The notes beneath the pieces were generated by a model that searched no databases, was not told where the DNA came from, and worked only from the letters and a program-made list of their open reading frames with translations. A stretch of 64,000 bases of DNA, from the NCBI GenBank assembly GCA_045596385.1, contig JAZOCC010000028.1, forward strand, positions 1 through 64,000, in the 5' to 3' direction. Source of the DNA: SIG307 sp045596385. GTDB lineage: Bacteria > Bacillota > Clostridia > Lachnospirales > Lachnospiraceae. Both the position numbers and the translations under genes were made by a program. The stretch's first letter is position 1, and every line of letters starts with the position of its first letter. Below are positions 42,298-50,621 of the stretch, one piece after another.

Positions 42298-42320
42298 GGG
42301 ATATCGTTTGCCGATATCCC
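42298..42320 (-). terminator. Terminator after the cold-shock gene
   Basis: A perfect 9-bp stem (GGGATATCG with CGATATCCC) and a 5-base loop, continued by GTAAG/CTTAC with a bulge; a short T-rich stretch (TTTCTT) follows on the minus strand. It lies 95 bases after the csp stop. Confidence 0.55.
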
Positions 42321-42414
42321 CTTACTTCAATTCGTTCTTACAATATAACTTATTCCGTATAAAAATCCCTAAAATTTATATATGAGAAAAAGGTACACGT
42401 AAAACTTTCTTGAA

Positions 42415-42615
42415 TTATAACTTGGTTACGTTCGTAGCCTGCGGTCCCTTAGCACCCTCAACGATTTCGAACTCAACAGCCTGGCCCTCTTCTAAGGACT
42501 TGAAGCCTTCCATGTTTAAGCCGGTGTAGTGTACGAATACATCGTTACCCTGCTCATCGCTGATGAAACCGAAACCCTTCTGGTTGTTGAACCACTTAAC
42601 AGTACCTTTGTTCAT
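42415..42615 (-). CDS. Cold-shock domain protein
   Basis: A 66-residue CspA-family protein. It has GTVKWFNNQKGFGFI with RNP1 (KGFGFI) and RNP2 (VFVHY), and ends GPQATNVTKL. It binds single-stranded RNA/DNA and melts RNA hairpins. GGAGG eight bases before the ATG at 42615 (MNKGTV) sets the start. It is a single-gene unit with a perfect consensus promoter directly followed by a hairpin, which could be a target of Csp itself; this last point is inferred. Confidence 0.97.
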   Translation of the reverse strand: MNKGTVKWFNNQKGFGFISDEQGNDVFVHYTGLNMEGFKSLEEGQAVEFEIVEGAKGPQATNVTKL

Positions 42616-42635
42616 AGATGTTCCCTCCAAAAAAA

Positions 42636-42666
42636 TAAAATAGCGGTATGTGATATACCGCTATTT
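42636..42666 (-). terminator. Terminator of the ABC/DUF1854 operon, overlapping the csp transcription start
   Basis: A 12-bp stem (42638-42649 with 42655-42666) and 5-base loop followed by TATTTTTTT on the minus strand. Its upstream arm touches the csp -10 box; the csp transcript should start near 42661 and so keeps only about seven of the twelve pairs. Confidence 0.7.
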
Positions 42667-42695
42667 ATTATACGCTTCTTTTCAGAATGTGTCAA
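42667..42695 (-). promoter_or_regulatory. Perfect consensus promoter for the cold-shock gene
   Basis: Minus strand: TTGACA, 17 bases, TATAAT, with no mismatch. The resulting leader would be about 45 bases long, much shorter than that of E. coli cspA. Confidence 0.9.
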
Positions 42696-42796
42696 TTCAT
42701 TTTTACTTGGGGAAGCAACAAATTTGCTTAGGTCAGTACAAACTCTACGAGATTTTCCCGGTCCTCTCCGGAACCGGTTACAAGGCGATAGGTTCC

Positions 42797-44998
42797 TTAC
42801 GCCGTCGCCTCTTCCTTCTTCGCCTGCATCTCAAGCTGCGCCGTTACGAGGCCGTAGTAGATACCCTTCTGCTTCATCAGTTCGTCGTGACTGCCCATTT
42901 CCGCAATACGGTGCTTATCAATGACCACCAGGCGGTCTGCGTTTTTCAACGTAGACAAACGATGCGCGATCGCGAAAGTAGTCTTACCGGAGGTGAGACG
43001 CTCCAAAGCGGTCTGAATCAGGTATTCGCTCTCCGTATCCAGGCTTGCCGTTGCCTCATCCAGGATGAGTATCTTCGGATTATTTAAAATCGCTCTCGCA
43101 ATGGCAATACGCTGACGTTCTCCGCCGGAGAGACGGCTTCCCTTTTCACCTACGTAGGTGTTGTAGCCGTCCGGCATACGGGTAATAAAGTCGTGGGCGT
43201 TTGCCATTTTGGCCGCCATGATAACTTCTTCTTCCGTGGCATCCGGCTTTGCGTAGCGGATATTATTGAATATCGTACCGGAGAACAGGAAGGTCTCCTG
43301 CAATACCACACCGATTTTGGAATGGTAGTAGTCGATGTCGATGTCCTTGATGTTCTCGCCGTCTACAATCAGTTCGCCGTCGTCCACATCGTACAAATGC
43401 ATGATGAGATTGATGAGAGTAGACTTTCCGGCACCGGAGGCACCGACGAATCCGATCATCTCCCCCGGCTTCACTTTAAGATTCACGCCCTCTACCACCG
43501 GCTCGTAGGAATGATAGCCGAAGGTGGCATTCTTAAACTCGATGGCACCGGTAATTTCCGGCTTGCAAGCCTTTTCCGTATTCCGAATCTTCGGCTCCTG
43601 GGTCATGATGTCGTTGATACGTTCCATACTGGTCACCAGGTCCATGAGCTGACGCGGCAGGTTGTTAATCCAGCCGAGATACATGTAAAGCATGGAGGTG
43701 TAGCTGACAAACTGCATCACCTCACCGGCAGTCATGGTCTCCCCCAGCACGCTTCGTCCGCCGTAGAAAATAACCAGATAGACACCGGCACCCATGAGGA
43801 AATTAAGAAGCGGGAAAAACATAGCCCAGAACACTTCGTTTTTCGTCTGCACATTGGCAAATACATCGGAAAAGCCGTTAAATTTGTCCGACTCGTCCTG
43901 CTCCTTACCGTAGCCCTTTACCACGTTCATACCGGAAATCACGTCCTGCAGGGCACTATGTACGTCATCAGACTTTTTACCCTGTAAGCGGAAGCGACGA
44001 TGAATGTTCTTTCTCCAAAGCATGGAAACCACAGCCGCAATCGGTACGAAAATAAAGGAGATTAACGCCAGCTTCCAATTGAGTACCAGCATGTAAATCA
44101 CAACGGCCACGAACATGATAACTACCGTAAACATGTTACAGAAGACATGCTCCATAAACATACGGATTCTGCCCGTATCGTGCATAATACGGTTCATCAA
44201 CGCACCCGGACGCTTCTCGTGAATGTAGGACAGGGACAGCATCTGTATCTTATTGTACAGCTTGGAACGCAAATCCTTCCCGATGGTGGAGCCGAGCTTT
44301 GCACAGCCGTAACTCTTTCCGATATCCACCAAAGCAATTCCGATACCGACTAAGAACATGGCAACCAATACCAGCATCGCCGCAAGATACTTCTTTTCTC
44401 CGCTGTACAATATCTCATCCACCAGATACTTTTGCAGCTCCGGGCTGAACAACCCGATAATGGCACGGGTAACCATAAGCGCAATAATCGGAATTAACTG
44501 CTTTTTGTAGGAGCCGAGGAGCTGTACAATCTGGAAAAAAACACCTCTGCTCTTCCGGTTACAATGCGGACAGTCCTTAGTGCCCGGCAATGCTCTGCCG
44601 CACACAAAACAGGTCTTTTCGTACTCTTCGCTCTCGGCACGCTCGGTACTTCCGCTTTTTAAAAGAGCAATTCCTCTCGCCACGTAAGCATAACGGGCCA
44701 AGTGCTTTGCGGAATACCGGACAATCAAATAGTCCTGTCCGTCCTTTACCGCATATAACACACCGCAGTTAATCCGCGGCTCGGCCTTTACCGCATCATA
44801 GGCGGAAAGGTCATATTCCTTTTCCTTCACGGCATTCTGCAGCAATACGAGACGCTTGTTCGTCACAACCGTAAACCCGTTTTTCACATACTTACCGGAA
44901 AGGTCACAATCGTAAGGAACCGCATACAACACCTCCTCCCCCGCTGTAAGGGAAAGGGCCGCCAGCTCCTGTTGATTTAATTCAAACTTTAATATCAT
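42797..44998 (-). CDS. ABC exporter with N-terminal soluble domain and zinc ribbon (second subunit)
   Basis: A 733-residue protein. Residues 1-125 form a beta-rich domain, possibly PH-like (VTNKRLVLLQNAVKEKEYDL). A zinc ribbon follows (CFVCGRALPGTKDCPHC, about 130-146), then a six-helix exporter domain (about 165-450) and an ATPase domain with Walker A GASGAGKST, LSGGERQRIAIARAIL and ILILDEATASLD. The last is canonical, so this is not the degenerate type. The ATG at 44998 follows AGAGGA. It lies 61 bases after the DUF1854 gene. Substrate unknown. Confidence 0.87.
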   Translation of the reverse strand: MILKFELNQQELAALSLTAGEEVLYAVPYDCDLSGKYVKNGFTVVTNKRLVLLQNAVKEKEYDLSAYDAVKAEPRINCGVLYAVKDGQDYLIVRYSAKHLARYAYVARGIALLKSGSTERAESEEYEKTCFVCGRALPGTKDCPHCNRKSRGVFFQIVQLLGSYKKQLIPIIALMVTRAIIGLFSPELQKYLVDEILYSGEKKYLAAMLVLVAMFLVGIGIALVDIGKSYGCAKLGSTIGKDLRSKLYNKIQMLSLSYIHEKRPGALMNRIMHDTGRIRMFMEHVFCNMFTVVIMFVAVVIYMLVLNWKLALISFIFVPIAAVVSMLWRKNIHRRFRLQGKKSDDVHSALQDVISGMNVVKGYGKEQDESDKFNGFSDVFANVQTKNEVFWAMFFPLLNFLMGAGVYLVIFYGGRSVLGETMTAGEVMQFVSYTSMLYMYLGWINNLPRQLMDLVTSMERINDIMTQEPKIRNTEKACKPEITGAIEFKNATFGYHSYEPVVEGVNLKVKPGEMIGFVGASGAGKSTLINLIMHLYDVDDGELIVDGENIKDIDIDYYHSKIGVVLQETFLFSGTIFNNIRYAKPDATEEEVIMAAKMANAHDFITRMPDGYNTYVGEKGSRLSGGERQRIAIARAILNNPKILILDEATASLDTESEYLIQTALERLTSGKTTFAIAHRLSTLKNADRLVVIDKHRIAEMGSHDELMKQKGIYYGLVTAQLEMQAKKEEATA

Positions 44999-45059
44999 AG
45001 GGATATCCTCTCTCGACGTCATGCGGCACACCTTCTGCGTCCCGCACGAAAACCACACC

Positions 45060-45614
45060 TTACAGGAACAAATCTAACTTCTTCTGCTCCTTTATCGTAA
45101 GCTTCGATACATCCGGAATCTCAAACCGGTTTTCATCAATATCCGAAATAATAATTCTCGTATCGGACAAATGCACCACCGCATTACCACCCATACGAAT
45201 GACAAACCGGCAATGACCTCGGTCGGTCTCCACGTCAAAATACGCAAAACCGTACTGGTCCTTTATCTGGTAAATCTTCGTAATAATCGGTGTAAAATAG
45301 CGGAGTGCCAGCTGCTCTGTCAGCATCTCGCCTACCTCCTTCGGGAAGGACTCCATGCTCTCGATAACACCGATTTCCTTGGAGGTCTCCTCCGCGGTAC
45401 GAATGGAAATGTACTTACCCGGCTCAGAGAACGGGAACATCCGCACCACCTGTACGCGGGAGTACTCCTCTCCCTCTACCTTAAGGCTGACAAAGCCGCC
45501 TTCGGTACGGGAAAAGGTCGCCGTCTCCGGGGTCAGATAACGGAGGCGTAACATTGCTTCCGTTTCCTGCTCCATCTGCTCCAAACTAAATTCTTCTTCA
45601 AAATGATCTCTCAC
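45060..45614 (-). CDS. DUF1854 family protein
   Basis: A 184-residue soluble protein that fits DUF1854: acidic N-terminus, then FVSLKVEGEEYSRVQVVRMFPFS, PGKYISIR, LRYFTPIITKI, and HLSDTRIIISDIDENRFEIP. In some proteobacteria DUF1854 genes sit beside ABC transporters linked to cyanophycin metabolism; no cyanophycin synthetase is seen here. The start is GTG with AGGAGG upstream. It lies between two related ABC exporters, 9 bases after one and 61 before the other, so it is likely a dedicated accessory subunit. Confidence 0.82.
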   Translation of the reverse strand: MRDHFEEEFSLEQMEQETEAMLRLRYLTPETATFSRTEGGFVSLKVEGEEYSRVQVVRMFPFSEPGKYISIRTAEETSKEIGVIESMESFPKEVGEMLTEQLALRYFTPIITKIYQIKDQYGFAYFDVETDRGHCRFVIRMGGNAVVHLSDTRIIISDIDENRFEIPDVSKLTIKEQKKLDLFL

Positions 45615-45623
45615 AATAGCCTC

Positions 45624-47936
45624 CTATTCCAGACCCTTAAGTGCCAGTGCCTTCGTCTGCAATTCCATCAATTTGTAGTAGGTACCTCGAAGCTCGGTAA
45701 GCTCCTCCTGGGTTCCCTCCTCCGTAATCCGTCCGTGATCCAGTACAATCAACCGGTCTGCATCACGCAAGGTAGACAAACGATGGGCAATGGAAAGCGT
45801 CGTACGGTTCTTGACCAGATACTGCATGGACGTCTGAATCGCCTTCTCCGTCTCCGTATCCACGGACGCCGTAGCCTCGTCCAAAATCAAAATCTTCGGG
45901 TTGGCCAAAATCGCCCGGGCAATGGAAATACGCTGTCTCTCACCGCCGGAAAGCTGGCGTCCCGAGGAACCGATGACCGTATCGTAACCGTCCGGCATGC
46001 GCAAGATAAACTCATGGGCACTTGCCAGCACCGCCGCTTTGATAATCTCTTCCTTCGTTGCCGTCGGATTTGCGTAAGCAATATTCTGCTCTACCGTACC
46101 CATGAAGATATAGGTCTCCTGGGATACCATGGCTACGTTACGACGCAAATCGTAAAAGGCCATATCCCGGACATTAATGCCGTCGATTAAAATCTCGCCT
46201 TCCTGCGGGTCGTACATACGGGAGATAAGATTTACAAGGGTGGTCTTTCCCGCACCGGAACGTCCCACGATACCCAGCATCTCGCCCGGCTTAATATGTA
46301 AGGTAATATCCTTTAAAATCGGCTTACTGAGCTCATACCCGAAAGTCACATGGTCAAGCACAATCTCACCCTCCGGCTCAGTCAGGCGCACTGCCTGCTC
46401 CTTTTCCGTTACCTCCGGAATGGAGTCTAAGATTTCGAACATACGCTGGGCACTGTTCATACTGTCGGACCAGTTATTAAAGAACCGGGAAAAGAAATCC
46501 ATCGGTCCGGAAAGCTGGCCTACATATCCCGTAAAGGTCAGTAACATACCCACTTCGAAATGGTCCGTTGCCATAACAAACCAAACACCCAACGCCCAAA
46601 CAATCAGGTTAATCAACTCTCTCACACCGGAGAAGATAATCGTAAACTTGTTGTTGTAACGGACAATATCCACCTCGGCCTCGGAAAGCTTTTTGTTTCC
46701 CTTTTCGAAACGGGAAATCTCGTTCTCCTGCTGACCGAAGGCCTTTACCACGCGGGCACCGGTCAGATTGTCGTTTACGTTACTGTTTACGGTACGTTCT
46801 TTTCTGTGGCGTCGTCCGTACAAGCCCCAAAGCTTCGGACGAAGCTTCATACTGATGATAAGCGTAATCGGCATCAATACCACAGCAACAATGGCCAACT
46901 GCCAGCGCATGGTAAACATCACCGTCAACGTGGCGATAATCGTAAATCCGTGTACAAAGGCATATGGCAGTACATCTACGAAAAATCCGGTGACACGGTC
47001 CGCATCACTTAAGACACGGGTCATTAAGCTACCGGTCTGTCTGCTCTTAAAGAACTGAATGGACAGCTTTCCCATCTGGTGGAAGACATCCTTTTTCATA
47101 TCTCTTACCACACTTACCACAACCTTTGCGGTAATCACGCCGTGGATAATCTGGAAAATCTGCAGTACCAGTCTCGTTAAAAACATTACCACTACAAGAA
47201 GGGTAAGTGCCGTAAATATCTCAATCTTCTCCAGACCGAACGGTTCTAAGAACGTAAGATTCTTCCGTAACACATAGTCATACAGCACCGTACCGCTCAA
47301 ATACGGCCAGATCAGATTAAGTAACGCCGTAATCACAATACTGAGAAACAGTAAAATGACAGCGCCGGTATACGGTTTAAAGTACGAAAAGGTACGTACA
47401 AAGACAGACTTTCGGTCCATACACTTCGGACAAATCTTCCGGTTCATGTCCGGATACATGGTTCCGCACTTCGGACAGAATTCTTCTTCCTCCGGCTTCT
47501 CGTGTTTTTCTTCCGTCTCTTCCTTGTCTAAAGTTTCCAGACGACGCACCAGTTCATATGCATGTTTGATACATAAATTTGAAAATGCGGCAAGAATACG
47601 CTCGGTTTCCTTTACCTTTGCGGTAAGGACGGCGCATGCCACCTGACGTTCAATCCGTACCTCGGAAAGCTCCTCTACGGAATATACTGCGAGATGATAC
47701 TCTCTTGCTTCCTTCGGCTCATCCGATACCGGATATCCCTTAAAGATATGCACTTCCGACGGCACCTCCGGAGAAGTGGCTATGGCCAGCTTCTCCTTGG
47801 TCAGTACCAGATACCCGTCCGCATATTCGCAGGCGGTATTCATATCGGTGCGTGCACCTAATAAAATTTGACTTTTTTCTATTCCCTGCCGGGCGAGCAA
47901 GTCCCAGACCTGCTCCGGCATGTTCGGTATACGCAT
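45624..47936 (-). CDS. ABC exporter with N-terminal soluble domain and zinc ribbon (first subunit)
   Basis: A 770-residue protein built like its neighbour at 42797-44998: a soluble N-terminal domain (1-145), a zinc ribbon (CPKCGTMYPDMNRKICPKC, about 153-171), a six-helix exporter domain (190-480), and an ATPase domain with GRSGAGKTT, LSGGERQRISIARAIL and ILILDEATASVD. Both ATP sites of the pair would be canonical. AGAAGGAG precedes the ATG. It is the first gene of the locus, 108 bases after aspS, with a small perfect hairpin (47956-47974) in that gap. Confidence 0.88.
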   Translation of the reverse strand: MRIPNMPEQVWDLLARQGIEKSQILLGARTDMNTACEYADGYLVLTKEKLAIATSPEVPSEVHIFKGYPVSDEPKEAREYHLAVYSVEELSEVRIERQVACAVLTAKVKETERILAAFSNLCIKHAYELVRRLETLDKEETEEKHEKPEEEEFCPKCGTMYPDMNRKICPKCMDRKSVFVRTFSYFKPYTGAVILLFLSIVITALLNLIWPYLSGTVLYDYVLRKNLTFLEPFGLEKIEIFTALTLLVVVMFLTRLVLQIFQIIHGVITAKVVVSVVRDMKKDVFHQMGKLSIQFFKSRQTGSLMTRVLSDADRVTGFFVDVLPYAFVHGFTIIATLTVMFTMRWQLAIVAVVLMPITLIISMKLRPKLWGLYGRRHRKERTVNSNVNDNLTGARVVKAFGQQENEISRFEKGNKKLSEAEVDIVRYNNKFTIIFSGVRELINLIVWALGVWFVMATDHFEVGMLLTFTGYVGQLSGPMDFFSRFFNNWSDSMNSAQRMFEILDSIPEVTEKEQAVRLTEPEGEIVLDHVTFGYELSKPILKDITLHIKPGEMLGIVGRSGAGKTTLVNLISRMYDPQEGEILIDGINVRDMAFYDLRRNVAMVSQETYIFMGTVEQNIAYANPTATKEEIIKAAVLASAHEFILRMPDGYDTVIGSSGRQLSGGERQRISIARAILANPKILILDEATASVDTETEKAIQTSMQYLVKNRTTLSIAHRLSTLRDADRLIVLDHGRITEEGTQEELTELRGTYYKLMELQTKALALKGLE

Positions 47937-48044
47937 AACGTTCTCCTTCTATCAATGAAACGACCTTCGTTTCAAACACAACAAGTCTCTTTCCCCGGAC
48001 TTCCTTCGGAGGACAGCTTCTACACCTATTTATTTATGATTCGA

Positions 48045-49841
48045 TTACGCTTCTTCCTTGGTTGCGGTAATGGCAAGGGCCAGCTCGGTAAGCTGCTTGT
48101 CGTCTACCACGTTCGGAGCATCCGTCATCAAACAGGACGCATCCTTTACCTTCGGGAATGCGATAACGTCACGGATGGAGTCCTCTCCTGCCATAAGCAT
48201 TACAAGACGGTCCAGACCGTATGCAAGACCTGCATGCGGCGGCACACCGTATTTAAACGCATTCAGTAAGAAACCGAATCTATCGTAAGCTGCTTCTTTG
48301 GTAAATCCTAACTTTTCAAACATCTTCTCCTGTACGTCGTTCTGGAAAATACGCACGGAACCGCCACCTATTTCGGTACCGTTCAGTACAATATCGTAAG
48401 CCTTTGCACGTACCTTGCCCGGATCGGTATCAAGAAGTGCCAGGTCCTCTTCCATCGGCATGGTAAACGGATGGTGCATTGCCACGTAACGCTTCTCTTC
48501 CTCATCATACTCAAGAAGCGGGAACTCCGTTACCCACAGGAAATTAAACTGCTTCTTATCCAACAACTCTAACTGCTTTGCAAGCTCTAAGCGGAGCGCA
48601 CCCAGCACATCGTAAACTACCTTGTTCTTGTCTGCCGCAAACAGAAGCAGGTCGCCCGGCTCGCCGCCCATAGCAGCAACCAAAGCCTTCAACTCCTCTT
48701 CGGTCATAAACTTTGCGAAAGAAGACTTGATATTACCGTCCTCTTCTACCGCAAGGTAAGCAAGCCCCTTCGCGCCGTAGCCCTTTGCAAACTCTACCAA
48801 GGCGTCAATCTTCTTACGCGGCATCGCAGCCTGGCCCTTCGCGTTAATACCACGCACGGAACCACCGTTCTCTAGCGCACCGGTAAATACACCGAAACCG
48901 CATCCCTTTACCACTTCGGATACATCGGTCAGTTCCATACCGAAACGGGTATCCGGCTTATCGGAACCGAAGCGGTCCATAGCCTCCTGCCAGGTCATAC
49001 GCTGAATCGGAAGCGTTACCTCTACATCAAGCACTTCCTTAAAAAGCTTGTGAAGAAGACGCTCGTTCACGTCGATGACATCGTCGATATCCACAAAGGA
49101 AAGCTCCATATCAATCTGGGTAAACTCCGGCTGACGATCCGCACGTAAGTCCTCATCACGGAAGCACTTTACAATCTGGAAATAACGGTCATAACCGGAA
49201 CACATTAACAGCTGCTTAAAAATCTGCGGAGACTGCGGCAATGCATAGAAATTGCCCGGATGCACACGACTCGGTACAAGATAGTCTCTTGCGCCCTCCG
49301 GAGTACTCTTGGTCAGCATCGGAGTCTCGATTTCAAGGAAGCCCTCGTCAGAGAGGAACTGTCTGGTCAGAGTAGCCACCTTACTTCTCATCATAAGATT
49401 TCTCTGTAAATCCGGACGACGAAGGTCGATATAACGATACTTCAAACGAAGTTCTTCCTTCGTCTTGGAATCCTCCTCTACCGGGAACGGCGGAACCTCC
49501 GCCTCGGAAAGCACACGAAGCTCCTTTGCCCGTACTTCGATATCACCGGTTGCCAGGTTCTCGTTCACTGCACCGGAACGCTTTACCACTTCACCGACTA
49601 CCGCAATTACGAATTCACTGCGAAGCTTCTCCGCTTTTGCAAAATTTTCACATCCGCAGGTATCCTCTTCGAAAATAATCTGAAGCAAGCCGGAACGGTC
49701 GCGCAGATCCAAAAAGATAATACCTCCCTTATTACGGCTCTTCTGTACCCAGCCCATAACCGTTACAGTTTCGCCGATATTTACGTTACTCACCTCGGTA
49801 CATCTGTGGCTTCTCTTTAAGCCCATCATTGATTCTGCCAT
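48045..49841 (-). CDS. aspS: Aspartyl-tRNA synthetase
   Basis: A 598-residue class II synthetase of the bacterial type. It has the N-terminal OB anticodon-binding domain (VTVMGWVQKSRNKGG), class II motif 2 (FRDEDLRADRQPEFTQID), the bacterial insertion domain, and motif 3 (GLAYGLDRLVMLMAG). AAGGAGG seven bases before the ATG sets the start. It closes the apt-relA-MBL-hemZ unit, where many Clostridia also have hisS; here hisS is missing and an HD-GYP gene lies before it. Confidence 0.97.
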   Translation of the reverse strand: MAESMMGLKRSHRCTEVSNVNIGETVTVMGWVQKSRNKGGIIFLDLRDRSGLLQIIFEEDTCGCENFAKAEKLRSEFVIAVVGEVVKRSGAVNENLATGDIEVRAKELRVLSEAEVPPFPVEEDSKTKEELRLKYRYIDLRRPDLQRNLMMRSKVATLTRQFLSDEGFLEIETPMLTKSTPEGARDYLVPSRVHPGNFYALPQSPQIFKQLLMCSGYDRYFQIVKCFRDEDLRADRQPEFTQIDMELSFVDIDDVIDVNERLLHKLFKEVLDVEVTLPIQRMTWQEAMDRFGSDKPDTRFGMELTDVSEVVKGCGFGVFTGALENGGSVRGINAKGQAAMPRKKIDALVEFAKGYGAKGLAYLAVEEDGNIKSSFAKFMTEEELKALVAAMGGEPGDLLLFAADKNKVVYDVLGALRLELAKQLELLDKKQFNFLWVTEFPLLEYDEEEKRYVAMHHPFTMPMEEDLALLDTDPGKVRAKAYDIVLNGTEIGGGSVRIFQNDVQEKMFEKLGFTKEAAYDRFGFLLNAFKYGVPPHAGLAYGLDRLVMLMAGEDSIRDVIAFPKVKDASCLMTDAPNVVDDKQLTELALAITATKEEA

Positions 49842-49923
49842 TTCTTTTTCCTCCTTCGTTTCTCTTTGATTATAAGAAAATTATCAAAAGGAAACTTCAC
49901 TCATTTTTATATAGTACACCATT

Positions 49924-50589
49924 TTAAGCTCCGTGTAAATAGTGTTTTTTACGATTTGCAAAAGTTGCATACTCTTTAATTTCCTCGAACTCTTCGGAAT
50001 GATATAATTTTAAAAATTCTAAGAATATTCCCATATCCAGGTCCTTGGAATCCTCAATCATCATCTCCAGTGCCGTATCAAATTCGAAGGCCTTCCGGTA
50101 CGGGCGCTCCGATACCAATGCGCAAAAGGTGTCGCATACCTTAAGCATCCGGGCCGAAAACGGAATCTTACTGCCGGCTAAATTATCCGGGTATCCCGAG
50201 CCGTCAAAATTCTCGTGGTGGTGGTATACCGCCTTGATAATCGCCTCCGGATAATCACAGGCCTCCAACATCTTCTTCGCATTTTCCGCATGCATTCGCA
50301 TGTAACGCATTTCTTCGATTTTCATGGCGCTCTTGTCTCGTCCGTACAACACCTGACCCAGCTGAAGCTTTCCGATATCGTGTAGCCCCGCTGCCGTTAA
50401 CATCATTTCCTTATACTCCTCGGAAATCCCCGACGCCTCACATAACAAACGCACGGTTTTCGTTACCAGCACCCCATGGTCGATGGCATCCGCCAGGTCA
50501 TCCTGTACCACCGCACCGTTTCCGGTCTTCTGTACGATTTCTCTTATATTGTAGTATGTCCGTTCAAAATCATCCTTACCCTGGTACAT
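49924..50589 (-). CDS. HD-GYP domain phosphohydrolase
   Basis: A 221-residue single-domain protein. It carries the HD pair (HDIGKL near residue 71), HHHENFDGSGYP near residue 121, which contains the GYP motif, and CDTFCALVSERPYR. HD-GYP enzymes break down c-di-GMP or related nucleotides. There is no sensor domain; the N-terminus is short. GAGGAG precedes the ATG. It lies 32 bases after hemZ, in the place often held by hisS. Confidence 0.9.
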   Translation of the reverse strand: MYQGKDDFERTYYNIREIVQKTGNGAVVQDDLADAIDHGVLVTKTVRLLCEASGISEEYKEMMLTAAGLHDIGKLQLGQVLYGRDKSAMKIEEMRYMRMHAENAKKMLEACDYPEAIIKAVYHHHENFDGSGYPDNLAGSKIPFSARMLKVCDTFCALVSERPYRKAFEFDTALEMMIEDSKDLDMGIFLEFLKLYHSEEFEEIKEYATFANRKKHYLHGA

Positions 50590-50621
50590 TGTTCTCCTCG
50601 CCTTTCCTTTTTCTCGAACAA

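Noticed and set aside
47956..47974. 8-bp hairpin before the first zinc-ribbon ABC gene as a terminator
   Set aside because: The stem is perfect, but no T-run follows on either strand; it is mentioned under the gene instead.
49842..49923. T-box or promoter before aspS
   Set aside because: The gap is too short for a T-box, and no convincing -35/-10 pair was found; aspS probably reads on from the upstream genes.
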